A DNA stretch of 64,000 nucleotides from Psychroserpens ponticola (GTDB lineage Bacteria > Bacteroidota > Bacteroidia > Flavobacteriales > Flavobacteriaceae), in the NCBI RefSeq assembly GCF_023556315.2, contig NZ_CP116221.1, positions 2,615,001 through 2,679,000 on the forward strand, in the 5' to 3' direction. The translations under genes were made by a program, and so were the position numbers. A model generated the notes under the pieces. It was not told the DNA's origin and did no database searches. It was given only the letters and a program-made list of their open reading frames with translations. Positions within the stretch are counted from its first letter, which is position 1, and every line of letters starts with the position of its first letter. Below, piece by piece: positions 37,056 through 46,014 of the stretch.

Positions 37056-38024
37056 ATGATTAGACAATTTAAAGATTACATATTTATATTATTAAAAGGA
37101 ATAGCCATGGGAGCTGCAGATGTAGTTCCTGGAGTTTCAGGAGGAACTATTGCATTTATTTCTGGCATTTATGAAGAACTTATTGAAAGCATAGACAATA
37201 TCAATCTAGGTGTTTTCAACATTTGGAAAAAAGAAGGACTTAAAACCGCTTGGAAATCTATAAACGGAAGTTTTTTACTCGCCTTATTTTCTGGAATTGC
37301 AATCAGCATTCTATCGCTAGCAAAACTAATAAAATGGCTACTTCATAATGAACCAATTTTGTTATGGGCTTTCTTTTTCGGACTAGTTCTCGCGAGTATT
37401 TTATACATTGGTAAACAAATCAAAACTTGGTCTCCAAAAATTATAATAGCAATTATTTTAACTACGATTTTATCTTACTACATAACATTAGCTGAACCAT
37501 TTGCGTCTCCTGACAGTCCATTTTACCTGTTATTCTGTGGTTTTATTGCTATAATCGCTATGATTCTACCAGGCGTTTCTGGAGCTTTTATTTTACTTAT
37601 TCTTGGCGCTTATGAAACTGCCATTAATACCGTAAACAATCTTATTGAAGGTGTTTCAACAGGTAATTGGGATGTTTTGAAAGATGCTTTACTAAACTTT
37701 TTCATGTTAGGCTTAGGTGCAATCATTGGATTAAAAGTCTTTTCAAAAGTTCTTAATTGGATGTTTAAGCATCAAAAAAACCTCACCTTGGCTATCCTAA
37801 CTGGATTCATGATTGGTTCATTAAATAAAATTTGGCCTTGGAAAAACGTCTTAAAAACACGCATCAATTCTGAAGGATTAGAAGTTACTGTTTTAGATGA
37901 AAGTATCTTACCAACTTCATATAGTGGAGATTCTCAAATCCTTTTAGCCATTGTTTTTATTGTTATCGGATTTGCAACTATTTTAATTCTTGAAAGCTTA
38001 GGGAACAAAAAACCAAAAGCCTAA
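37056..38024 (+). CDS. DUF368 (PopT-type) polyprenyl-phosphate transporter, copy 1
   Basis: A 322-aa polytopic membrane protein. Two characteristic re-entrant motifs are seen: GAADVVPGVSGGTIAFISG (about 17-35) and AMILPGVSGAFILLILGAYE (about 170-190), plus about eight hydrophobic segments. DUF368 proteins were shown in 2022 studies to return undecaprenyl phosphate across the membrane for reuse in envelope polymer synthesis; this is family knowledge. The stop overlaps the start of a second DUF368 gene by one base, giving a tandem pair. Confidence 0.88.
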   Translation: MIRQFKDYIFILLKGIAMGAADVVPGVSGGTIAFISGIYEELIESIDNINLGVFNIWKKEGLKTAWKSINGSFLLALFSGIAISILSLAKLIKWLLHNEPILLWAFFFGLVLASILYIGKQIKTWSPKIIIAIILTTILSYYITLAEPFASPDSPFYLLFCGFIAIIAMILPGVSGAFILLILGAYETAINTVNNLIEGVSTGNWDVLKDALLNFFMLGLGAIIGLKVFSKVLNWMFKHQKNLTLAILTGFMIGSLNKIWPWKNVLKTRINSEGLEVTVLDESILPTSYSGDSQILLAIVFIVIGFATILILESLGNKKPKA

Positions 38025-39043
38025 TGGAAGCGACAAGAACCTTTAAAGATCGTTTATTTTTGGTCATTAAAGGACTTGGAATGGGAGCTGCTAATAAGGT
38101 TCCAGGTGTTTCTGGAGGAGTCGTTGCATTTGTTGCAGGATTTTATGAAGAGTTTATTTATTCACTACAGCGTGTCAACAAAACAGCCTTTAGACTATTG
38201 TTTAATGGTCGATTCAAAAGTTTTTACCATTACATAAATGGTCGCTTTTTAGCCCTACTATTTTCTGGAATGATTATCAGCTACTTTAGTATTTCTAAAA
38301 TCCTAGATTACTTTCTACAAAACCATGAACTGTATGTTTGGAGTTTATTCTTCGGTATGATAATCGGCTCCATCTATTACATTAATAAAGATTTTAAAGA
38401 CTGGAATTATAAAAGTATTACAGCATTAAGCATTGGAGTTATCCTTGGAATTAGCATTAGCTTTTTAGATCCAGCTATGGAAAACGACAATTTATTATTT
38501 GTGTTTTTATGCGGTATAATTAGTGTATCTGGCATGACTCTTCCTGGGTTTTCAGGCTCCTTTATTTTAATTCTTCTTGGTAATTATGTGTTATTATTAG
38601 TAGATTCTGTAAATGCACTCTACGATACATTTTCAGAAATTATTACTGGTGATTTTAGTTGTATTCAAAATGAAATTAGAGTAAGGCTTCTAAAAGTTTT
38701 AACCGTATTCACATTAGGTTCTGTTACAGGATTAGTTACGTTTTCTCATGTATTAAGCTATGTACTTAAACACTTCAAAAGCATTACTACTGCTTCTATA
38801 ATCGGCTTTATTATAGGTTCACTAGGTGTCGTTTGGCCTTGGAAGAACACCGTATTTAAAACACACGATAATGGCAGTTTTTTATTAGATTCAAGAGGTG
38901 AAAAAATAATAGCAAACTACGAACGTTTTATACCAGAATTAAATAGTAAAACGTATTTTGCAATCGGCTATATAATCATTGGAATTTTAATCGTACTAGC
39001 TCTTGAATGGTATGGTCAACGAACAAAACAAACACATGTCTAG
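38024..39043 (+). CDS. DUF368 (PopT-type) polyprenyl-phosphate transporter, copy 2
   Basis: A 339-aa membrane protein, paralogous to the preceding one and in the same operon. It has both family motifs, but with changes: GAANKVPGVSGGVVAFVAG (about 19-37) and SGMTLPGFSGSFILILLGNY. The change of DVVPG to NKVPG, the Gly-to-Val substitution, and the PGFSG second motif suggest divergence in substrate or orientation. The stop overlaps the aroE start by 8 bp. Confidence 0.87.
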   Translation: MEATRTFKDRLFLVIKGLGMGAANKVPGVSGGVVAFVAGFYEEFIYSLQRVNKTAFRLLFNGRFKSFYHYINGRFLALLFSGMIISYFSISKILDYFLQNHELYVWSLFFGMIIGSIYYINKDFKDWNYKSITALSIGVILGISISFLDPAMENDNLLFVFLCGIISVSGMTLPGFSGSFILILLGNYVLLLVDSVNALYDTFSEIITGDFSCIQNEIRVRLLKVLTVFTLGSVTGLVTFSHVLSYVLKHFKSITTASIIGFIIGSLGVVWPWKNTVFKTHDNGSFLLDSRGEKIIANYERFIPELNSKTYFAIGYIIIGILIVLALEWYGQRTKQTHV

Positions 39044-39776
39044 ATTAGGATTATTAGGAAAAGACATATCGTATTCATTTTCTAGAGGTTATTTCAAATT
39101 AAAATTTGAAGCTGAACAATTACCTTTTACTTATGAGAATTTTGACATTGAAAATATAACAATGCTCCCTAAACTTTTACAAGACAATCCAGATATTTTG
39201 GGTCTAAATGTTACCATTCCATATAAAGAACTAATCATACCATATCTTGATAAATTGGATAAGAAAGCGAAAAAAATTGGAGCTGTAAATACAATTACAA
39301 TAAGTCAAAAAGGAAAACTTAAAGGTTATAATACGGATTGCTATGGATTTAAAAACTCAATAAAACCATTTTTGAAGACGCATCACAAAAAAGCTTTAAT
39401 TCTTGGTACTGGTGGCGCATCAAAAGCTATAGCATATACGCTAAAAAAACAAAATATTAAGTTTGAATATGTTTCAAGAACAATCAAACCTCATGTGAAA
39501 TTCACCTATGACACTTTAACGATTACAGACATAAAGGCCTATACAATTATAATCAATTGCTCTCCAGTTGGCACACATCCAAACGTAAATAGTTGCCCAA
39601 ATATTCCCTATGATGGAATTTCCGATGCTCATTTATTGTACGATTTAATCTATAATCCTGAAGAATCAAAGTTTCTCAGACTAGGAAAAACACAAGGTGC
39701 TCAAATTTGCAACGGACTTAAAATGCTAGAGTTACAAGCTGAAAAAGCATGGCGAATATGGAATTTAACCAAATAA
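39036..39776 (+). CDS. aroE: Shikimate dehydrogenase
   Basis: A 246-aa NADPH-dependent enzyme of the shikimate pathway (3-dehydroshikimate to shikimate). The start at 39036 is chosen, not an upstream ATG, because MSRLGLLGKDISYSFSRGYF is the canonical N-terminus with the substrate-binding SYSFS. Further motifs are GLNVTIPYKELIIPYLD (catalytic Lys in the VTIPYK motif), GAVNTI, NTDCYGF (Asp of the active site), ILGTGGASKAIAYTLKK (Rossmann loop) and the C-terminal NGLKMLELQAEKAW. It overlaps the DUF368 gene by 8 bp. Confidence 0.93.
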   Translation: MSRLGLLGKDISYSFSRGYFKLKFEAEQLPFTYENFDIENITMLPKLLQDNPDILGLNVTIPYKELIIPYLDKLDKKAKKIGAVNTITISQKGKLKGYNTDCYGFKNSIKPFLKTHHKKALILGTGGASKAIAYTLKKQNIKFEYVSRTIKPHVKFTYDTLTITDIKAYTIIINCSPVGTHPNVNSCPNIPYDGISDAHLLYDLIYNPEESKFLRLGKTQGAQICNGLKMLELQAEKAWRIWNLTK

Positions 39777-39798
39777 CCCTTCTAAATAAAGCATCTTT

Positions 39799-39829
39799 TT
39801 TGTAAATCAGCCACCTATTAGTATCTTAG
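39799..39829 (+). promoter_or_regulatory. -33/-7 promoter for the DUF349 gene
   Basis: TTTG at 39799-39802 and TATCTTAG at 39822-39829 (one mismatch to TAnnTTTG), with a 19-bp spacer, which fits the Bacteroidota vegetative promoter. The start would be about 20 bp before the ATG at 39856. Confidence 0.5.
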
Positions 39830-39855
39830 CCTTCTAATATTAAAAACATTGAAAA

Positions 39856-41982
39856 ATGTCTGAGAACGATAACCTGCAAGATGCAGATGGAAAGATTGAA
39901 TTAAATACTACAGAAACACCTCAAACTCCTGAGGAATCAAAAGTTGCTGAAGCATCAACTTCCGAAGAAATAAAAGAGTCAATTGAAACAACTGAAACGA
40001 CACCTGAATCTACAATAGAAACGGAAGGTACAACTGTAGAAACTATAGACGTTTCCGAAGCTGTAAAAGAAGACACTACTGAAACGAGTGAAGACGTTAC
40101 TGTTGAAACTGAAGTAGTTTCTGAAGAAGCCAAAGACATAGCTACTGAAGAGGTTAGCGAACCAGTTATAGAAACTTCTGACAAAGCCGAATCACATGTT
40201 GAAGAGATTGATGAAGCCAATGCAGAAGATGCAGAAGATGAAACCAATGCAGAGCGACATGAAGTTGAAAGTAAAGACTATCATGCCATGACAATGGAAC
40301 AATTGGTTGATGAACTTGAAGCACTTATAAAAGATCAAAAAATACAAACTATAAAATCTCAAGTCGATGAGATTAAATCTGAATTTCATTCCAAGTTTGG
40401 TGAACTCCTTGAAGAAAAGAAAGAAGAGTTTTTAAGTGAAGGCGGAAACGTTATAGATTTCTATTTCACAACTCCAGTTAAAAAGCGATTTAACGACGCT
40501 TTTAAATCATACCGAAATTCTCTAAATGCATATTACAAAGCCTTAGAATCTAATTTAAAGCAAAACTTAGAGAATAGACTTACTATCATAGAAGAAATCA
40601 AAGGCCTTATTAACGTTGAAGAGAACATTAACACGACCTATAAACATTTTAAAGATTTACAAGAACAATGGCGAAATGCTGGTCCAATTCCTAGAGACCG
40701 TTACAATAATGCATGGAATTCTTACCATCACCATGTAGAAGTTTTTTACGATTTCTTACACTTAAATCGTGATTTACGCGATATGGATTTCAAGCATAAT
40801 CTCGATAAAAAAACTAAAATTATTGAACGTGCTGAAGAATTAGCAGCAGATGATAATATCAATAGATCATTTAGAGAATTACAAGTACTTCATAAACTTT
40901 GGAAAGAAGAATTAGGACCTGTAGGTAGAGAACATAGAGAAGAAGTCTGGGAACGTTTTAGTAATGCAACAAAAACGATTCATGATAAACGTCAAGCTTA
41001 TTATGCCGATTTAGATAAAGCTCACGAAGTTAATTTGGTAAAGAAAGAAGACATAATTTCTAAAATTGAAGACATTGCTCAAGATCAGCCAAAGAGTCAT
41101 CAAGCATGGCAAAATAAGATAAAAGCAATTGAAACATTACGTCAAGATTTCTTTAATGCAGGAAAAGTTCCTATTAAAGTTAATGATGCTACATGGACAA
41201 AGTTTAAAACAGCTGTTAGAAATTTTAACAGAAGTAAGAATACATTTTACAAGTCACTTAAAAAAGATCAGTTTGATAATCTTCATAAAAAACAAGAGCT
41301 TATAAAATTAGCTGAAGAAAATAAAGACAGTGACGATTTTGACAAGACAACGTCTTTAATGAAAAAAATACAGTCTGATTGGAAAAGCATTGGGCATGTT
41401 CCTAGAAAGGATAGTGATAAAATTTGGAAGCAATTCAAAAAAGCGTGCAACCATTATTTTGATAGAATGCATGAAGAGCGAAATGCAGCTAGCAAAGAGG
41501 AAATGGCAGCTTTTGAAGAAAAATCAACCTTATTAGAAACGGTTAAAGCCATCGAACTTTCTGGGAAACCAGAAAAAGATATTGAAACAATCAAAACACA
41601 AATTAATGCTTGGAAAGCTATAGGACATATTCCATCTAACAAACGTTTTATTGATGGTAAATTCAATAAAGTTATTGATGGTCTTTTTGGAAAATTAGAT
41701 ATGGATAAAGCGAAATTAGAAATGATGAAGTTTGAAAATAAACTTGAAACATTATCTAATCCTAATGATACGCGACTTTTAGATAACGAACAAAACTATA
41801 TCAGAAAGAAAATTACTGAAATTAAAGGCGAAATAAATCAGCTCGAAAACAACATGCAGTTCTTTTCTAATGTTGACGAATCTAATCCTTTAGTGAGAGA
41901 TGTAATTAAAAACATCAATAACCATAAAGACAGCCTTCAAACTTGGGAAAATAAGCTCAGAAAAGTAAAAAGCATGTACTAA
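39856..41982 (+). CDS. DUF349 domain-containing protein
   Basis: A 708-aa cytosolic protein. Residues 1-140 are a low-complexity acidic region rich in Thr, Glu, Ser and Val, followed by about 570 aa of charged helices. This helical part is built from roughly five DUF349 units of about 75 aa, each with a Trp signature such as LQEQWRNAGPIPRDRYNNAWNS, LHKLWKEELGPVGREHREEVW, DFFNAGKVPIKVNDATWTKF and QSDWKSIGHVPRKDSDKIW. The family is found in many Bacteroidota and Proteobacteria; its function is not established to my knowledge. It is monocistronic, with its own promoter. Confidence 0.85.
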   Translation: MSENDNLQDADGKIELNTTETPQTPEESKVAEASTSEEIKESIETTETTPESTIETEGTTVETIDVSEAVKEDTTETSEDVTVETEVVSEEAKDIATEEVSEPVIETSDKAESHVEEIDEANAEDAEDETNAERHEVESKDYHAMTMEQLVDELEALIKDQKIQTIKSQVDEIKSEFHSKFGELLEEKKEEFLSEGGNVIDFYFTTPVKKRFNDAFKSYRNSLNAYYKALESNLKQNLENRLTIIEEIKGLINVEENINTTYKHFKDLQEQWRNAGPIPRDRYNNAWNSYHHHVEVFYDFLHLNRDLRDMDFKHNLDKKTKIIERAEELAADDNINRSFRELQVLHKLWKEELGPVGREHREEVWERFSNATKTIHDKRQAYYADLDKAHEVNLVKKEDIISKIEDIAQDQPKSHQAWQNKIKAIETLRQDFFNAGKVPIKVNDATWTKFKTAVRNFNRSKNTFYKSLKKDQFDNLHKKQELIKLAEENKDSDDFDKTTSLMKKIQSDWKSIGHVPRKDSDKIWKQFKKACNHYFDRMHEERNAASKEEMAAFEEKSTLLETVKAIELSGKPEKDIETIKTQINAWKAIGHIPSNKRFIDGKFNKVIDGLFGKLDMDKAKLEMMKFENKLETLSNPNDTRLLDNEQNYIRKKITEIKGEINQLENNMQFFSNVDESNPLVRDVIKNINNHKDSLQTWENKLRKVKSMY

Positions 41983-42039
41983 ACTATTAATTAGTATAAA
42001 GCTCAACAAAACAATTACCTTTGCTAGAAATGTAAACAG

Positions 42040-43278
42040 ATGTCCTTTAAAGAGCTCAATCTTAATAAAGCTATTGTAAAAGCTATTGATGAAGCAGGCT
42101 ATACAGAACCTACTTTAATTCAAGAGCGAACCATTCCTTTAGTTATTGATAAAAAAGATGTCATTGCTTCAGCACAAACTGGAACAGGCAAAACTGCAGC
42201 ATTTGCGTTGCCTATTTTGCAATTGCTTTTTAACAAACAAGATGCTCCAAAAAAAGGAAAAAAAATAAGAGCTTTAGTTGTAAGTCCAACGCGTGAACTC
42301 GCTGCACAAATTGGAAAAAACTTCCAAATCTACTCTAAATACACCAATTTAAGAACGACTGTTGTGTTTGGAGGTGCTGGAATTGAACCACAAATCGATA
42401 TTCTAAAAAAAGGTGTTGATATCGTTGTTGCTACACCAGGACGCTTATTGGATTTACACAAACAAGACGTTTTAAACCTAGACTACATAGAGGTTTTAGT
42501 ACTTGATGAAGCCGATTTAATGCTAGATATGGGTTTCATAGATGACGTTAAAAAAATAGAACGTTTATGTCCTGAAAAGAAACAGAATTTGTTGTTTTCT
42601 GCAACCATGCCTTTTAAAGTGGAACAATTAGCAAACTCAATTTTAAATGCACCAGTACGCATTGAAGTTACGCCTACATCTTCAGCAGCAAAAAATGTGA
42701 GTCAGATTTTATATTATGTTCCTAAGCGAAATAAAATGGAACTGTGTTTGCATTTATTACGAAATACAATCAAAGGAAAACGCATTCTTATTTTTAGACG
42801 CACAAAATTTGGTGTTGACAAACTAGAAAGCACACTAACTAAAAACGGTTACAGTGCAGAACGTCTTCATGGTGACCGAACCCAAAGTGAACGACAAACA
42901 GCTCTTAATAAATTTAAGCATGCAGAAGTTAATATTTTGATTGCTACAGATGTTGCAGCACGTGGTATTGATATCAATGAATTAGATGCTGTTGTGAATT
43001 TTGATTTACCTAATGTGCCTGAAACTTATGTACATCGTATAGGAAGAACAGGTCGAGCTGGTAATTTTGGAAAATCATATTCGTTTTGTTCTGCAGATGA
43101 AAAAAGTTACGTGAAGAGTATTCAGCAATTGATTAATGTACAAATTCCAGTTGAAGACAATCATCCATATCCTTTAGATCCAAAAGCCAAGCCAATTGTT
43201 CATAAAAAACAAGGTAGTAAATATAAAAAAGGACGAAAAGGTGAAGGTTCAAAAAAGAAAAAGAAACGTTGGTATTAG
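42040..43278 (+). CDS. DEAD-box ATP-dependent RNA helicase
   Basis: A 412-aa helicase close to the RhlE/CshA type. Motifs in order are: Q motif (SFKELNLNKAIVKAIDEAGYTEPTLIQ), SAQTGTGKTAAFA (I), SPTRELAAQIG (Ia), TPGRLLD (Ib), LDEADLMLDMGF (II), FSATMP (III), IFRRTKFG (IV), HGDRTQSERQTALNKF, IATDVAARGIDI (V) and HRIGRTGRAG (VI). The C-terminal tail is very basic (Lys-rich). It unwinds short RNA duplexes in ribosome assembly or RNA decay in related bacteria; the substrate is not indicated here. Confidence 0.95.
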   Translation: MSFKELNLNKAIVKAIDEAGYTEPTLIQERTIPLVIDKKDVIASAQTGTGKTAAFALPILQLLFNKQDAPKKGKKIRALVVSPTRELAAQIGKNFQIYSKYTNLRTTVVFGGAGIEPQIDILKKGVDIVVATPGRLLDLHKQDVLNLDYIEVLVLDEADLMLDMGFIDDVKKIERLCPEKKQNLLFSATMPFKVEQLANSILNAPVRIEVTPTSSAAKNVSQILYYVPKRNKMELCLHLLRNTIKGKRILIFRRTKFGVDKLESTLTKNGYSAERLHGDRTQSERQTALNKFKHAEVNILIATDVAARGIDINELDAVVNFDLPNVPETYVHRIGRTGRAGNFGKSYSFCSADEKSYVKSIQQLINVQIPVEDNHPYPLDPKAKPIVHKKQGSKYKKGRKGEGSKKKKKRWY

Positions 43279-43320
43279 TTAGTTGGCTGTTGGCTGTTGT
43301 ATACTTAATTAAATTACAAT

Positions 43321-43707
43321 ATGGATTATAACACTTTAATGTTTTTACATTTATACACAGTAGTTCCTTGTGTTTTTATAGGTGGCTTCCTTTTAATCAT
43401 AAAAAAAGGAACTCCCATTCATAAAAAGCTAGGAAGGATCTATATGATTCTTATGCTTTTTACTGCTGTTGTTACACTCTTTATGCCAGCTGCAGTTGGT
43501 GGTCGGATTTTGAATCATTTTGGATGGATTCATTTGTTTAGTGTTCTAACACTTTGGACTGTTCCTACAGCTTATTTAGCAATTAAAAAAGGAAACGTAA
43601 AATCACACAAACGAAAAATGATATTACTCTATTTTGGCGCGATAATTATTGCTGGAGCATTTACATTTACACCTGGTCGGTATTTACATGAGGTATTTTT
43701 TATGTAA
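43321..43707 (+). CDS. DUF2306-like small membrane protein
   Basis: A 128-aa protein with about four membrane segments (MFLHLYTVVPCVFIGGFLLII, GRIYMILMLFTAVVTLFM, WIHLFSVLTLWTVPTAYLAI, LLYFGAIIIAGAFTF). His and Arg/Lys residues typical of DUF2306 (THKKLGRIYM-like, HKRKMILLYFGAIIIAGAF) are conserved, a pattern seen in small heme- or electron-transport-like membrane proteins. Function unknown. It ends 5 bp from the end of the convergent DUF4097-like gene. Confidence 0.6.
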   Translation: MDYNTLMFLHLYTVVPCVFIGGFLLIIKKGTPIHKKLGRIYMILMLFTAVVTLFMPAAVGGRILNHFGWIHLFSVLTLWTVPTAYLAIKKGNVKSHKRKMILLYFGAIIIAGAFTFTPGRYLHEVFFM

Positions 43708-43712
43708 ACAAT

Positions 43713-44873
43713 TTAGTCAAGTATATCAATAAAATCTTTTCCAAGTCTTATAATTCCGTTTATCGTATTAATAGAAACTTTATTCAATACTGAAGGCGTA
43801 TCATTTCCATAGACCAACATTTTTACTGGTTTATTTTGTTTACTTGGAGGTGTTTCAAAAATTGTATTATCTACGTAATGAACTGTTGCATATCCTTTTG
43901 TAATCATCAAAAAATTTGAAGTATTTTCAGGATAGTATACATTTATCTTTGAATACTCTGTGTTCATTATATATTCACCCATTTCAGAATTAAAATCATA
44001 GAGCCAAAACTGACTATTAAAATCATTAATTTTAGTATTCTCTCCTACTTCTCCTATACTAAAATCAGAAAACTCAGAATCTATAACGACATTATCTAAA
44101 GCTCCTATTATGATAGAATTTAAATTCTTAAAGGCATATTTACCACCAGATGTATGATGCGCTTTAAATCTACCATTATTCATTTTAAAGCTCGATAATT
44201 GGTTAGTAAAACCTAAACTTCTAATGGTACTATTCTCTGCATCACAATTGATTTTATTTTCAGAGGCATAATTAAATCTTACTTCAGATTGCTTCAGTTT
44301 TAAATTGAGTTTCATTTGCTGAGGCACTTTAATAACAAACTTAACATTATACAATTTCACCTTATCTAAATCAACTTTTTCAGTTGTTCCATCAACCTTA
44401 AATTTTCTAAACATTTCTAAAACAACTTCAGCCTTAGATTCATCCCATAAGAATTTACCAAACAAACTTTCTTTAGATTTTTTGAACTTCCTATAGGTCA
44501 ATTCTGGTGTCGGCATGACTTTATCTAAAGAAATTCCGAAATCACTTTCTAAATTATAAACCTTACTTGACATTTTTGTTTTACTATCTATTTTCAGCAC
44601 ATATGCATCACCATTTTGAATCACATCTGTTGTAATACCTTTTAGAATAGATTTGATTTCACCTGTTCGGTAGTTTTTAAAATCAATAGCATAGTCTATA
44701 TAAATATGTTCATCAGGAGACGTTTCTAATTGAACAAAAGCATTTCTTATATCAAGACTTAATTCAGTTTTATCTGTAGCAATTAATTGCTTACTTAAAA
44801 TAGGACTGTTTTGCGCAAAAGCAGATAATGATGTAATAACCATCATTACCACTAATTTAAATGCTGTTTTCAT
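43713..44873 (-). CDS. Exported DUF4097-like beta-helix protein of an ECF sigma operon
   Basis: A 386-aa exported protein (signal MKTAFKLVVMMVITSLSAFAQ). The mature part has no enzyme motifs; the second half (about 195-360) is made of short beta-strand repeats (KQSEVRFNYASENKIN, NSTIRSLGF, NSIIIGALDNVVIDSEFSDF, NDFNSQFWLYDFNS), as in DUF4097-type putative adhesins. It is the third gene of a sigma factor operon; its start overlaps the putative anti-sigma gene stop by 17 bp. It may be a regulon output at the outer membrane, but that is inferred from position only. Confidence 0.65.
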   Translation of the reverse strand: MKTAFKLVVMMVITSLSAFAQNSPILSKQLIATDKTELSLDIRNAFVQLETSPDEHIYIDYAIDFKNYRTGEIKSILKGITTDVIQNGDAYVLKIDSKTKMSSKVYNLESDFGISLDKVMPTPELTYRKFKKSKESLFGKFLWDESKAEVVLEMFRKFKVDGTTEKVDLDKVKLYNVKFVIKVPQQMKLNLKLKQSEVRFNYASENKINCDAENSTIRSLGFTNQLSSFKMNNGRFKAHHTSGGKYAFKNLNSIIIGALDNVVIDSEFSDFSIGEVGENTKINDFNSQFWLYDFNSEMGEYIMNTEYSKINVYYPENTSNFLMITKGYATVHYVDNTIFETPPSKQNKPVKMLVYGNDTPSVLNKVSINTINGIIRLGKDFIDILD

Positions 44874-45375
44874 AGTGTTCGTTTTTTTGATCTATTAATT
44901 TGATTTGTGATTGGATGTCTTTAAGTAATTTTAATCTGATTTGCAGATTATTAACTAAATCTTCAATGACCATGATATTATTAGAATCGGTTTTAAATTG
45001 CTCTGAAATTTCTTGATAATCCTTATCCAATTCAGCTAACTTTTTTTTGAAACGTTCTACTAAAATCTCATCCTCTGCAATGGCCACAAATTTTCCCCAT
45101 TCTAAATCTATATCCTTGAGATACTTATCTTCTATAGCTTCAATTTGAGCAATAATTGGAGAGACTTTTACAGCATCTGAATTACTTGTAAACACCAAGA
45201 AACCAAAGGTTAATGCAATTATAAAAATCGCAGCAATTTTTAACCAGAGCCATGATATTGGTTGTTTGCTTTCTTGAGCTTTAAGCTTATCATAAAACTC
45301 TTTCCTGTGATGTTCTGGCAATTGTTTTTCAGAAGCTTCTTCATCTTTAAATAAGTCTCTAATATCTTGCTTCAT
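44857..45375 (-). CDS. Putative membrane-anchored anti-sigma factor
   Basis: A 172-aa protein with one membrane segment (WLWLKIAAIFIIALTFGFLVF, about 43-63), a charged cytosolic N-terminus (MKQDIRDLFKDEEASEKQLPEHHRKEFYDKL begins at residue 1) and a long coiled-coil periplasmic part. It lacks a recognised anti-sigma domain but has the layout and position of one: it overlaps the ECF sigma gene by 17 bp and the next gene by 17 bp. The role of sequestering the sigma factor is inferred. Confidence 0.6.
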   Translation of the reverse strand: MKQDIRDLFKDEEASEKQLPEHHRKEFYDKLKAQESKQPISWLWLKIAAIFIIALTFGFLVFTSNSDAVKVSPIIAQIEAIEDKYLKDIDLEWGKFVAIAEDEILVERFKKKLAELDKDYQEISEQFKTDSNNIMVIEDLVNNLQIRLKLLKDIQSQIKLIDQKNEHYENSI

Positions 45376-45904
45376 TGTATATTGTTTTTAAAAGTTTTTG
45401 TAATTGTAATTTACCTCGTCTCAAATGTGTTCTTGACGTCTTTATCGGAATATCTAAAATGTTTGAGATTTCCTCGTGATCATAACCTTCCGCGAGATAT
45501 AAATTGACAACAATTTTATATTTAGGTTTTAGTTTTTCAATAGCTTTCAAAATATCTACTTTAGAAATGCTGGTATCAAATTGCCAATCTGAAACGTCTA
45601 AAATCGCTATGCGTTCCACCTCAACATCTGAAAACTCAATTTGTCGTTTCTTTATAATATCCAAACAGGTATTTATGATAATTCGCTTTAACCAAGCACC
45701 AAACGCATAATCTGGTTTATAGTTATTAATATTTGCAAATGCTTTTAAGAAGCCTTCTTGCATAGCATCCTTCGACTCTTCATCATTTAAATATCTACAA
45801 GCCACATTAAACATGGCATCACAGTATAAATCATAAATTTGCATCATGGCCTTTTCATCGTTCTTTTGGCATTTTGCAATTAAAATATGATGTGTTTTTG
45901 ACAT
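45359..45904 (-). CDS. ECF-type RNA polymerase sigma factor
   Basis: A 181-aa sigma-70 family protein of group IV. Region 2 shows MMQIYDLYCDAMFNVACRYL and DAMQEGFLKAF; region 4 shows GYDHEEISNILDIPIKTSRTHLRRGK, ending in the helix-turn-helix. It directs transcription to envelope-type target promoters, including possibly its own: a GAAACC-N15-CGTT element lies 29-53 bp upstream on the minus strand. It overlaps the anti-sigma-like gene by 17 bp. Confidence 0.93.
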   Translation of the reverse strand: MSKTHHILIAKCQKNDEKAMMQIYDLYCDAMFNVACRYLNDEESKDAMQEGFLKAFANINNYKPDYAFGAWLKRIIINTCLDIIKKRQIEFSDVEVERIAILDVSDWQFDTSISKVDILKAIEKLKPKYKIVVNLYLAEGYDHEEISNILDIPIKTSRTHLRRGKLQLQKLLKTIYNEARY

Positions 45905-45932
45905 TCAGTTCTGGTTAGTTTTCAATAGTAAT

Positions 45933-45957
45933 AACGAAAGAAACTACTTAGGGTTTC
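45933..45957 (-). promoter_or_regulatory. Candidate ECF promoter of sigma factor operon 1
   Basis: On the minus strand, GAAACC (45957-45952), 15 bp, then CGTT (45936-45933). This resembles the AACC / CGT(C/T) layout of ECF promoters and lies upstream of the sigma gene, as for autoregulation. Confidence 0.45.
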
Positions 45958-46014
45958 AAAATTCTTAAATTATTTTAATAAAAGTGGTTATCTTTAATCG
46001 CAAATCCAATCTAA

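Noticed and set aside
39921-40247. Long Ser/Val-rich open frame on the minus strand
   Set aside because: It is the complement of the acidic Thr/Glu-rich region of the DUF349 gene and results from codon bias; no start context or homology signs.
43283-43299. Short repeat ttggctgttggctgttg after the helicase gene
   Set aside because: Only two and a half copies of a 7-base unit; too short to call a functional repeat.
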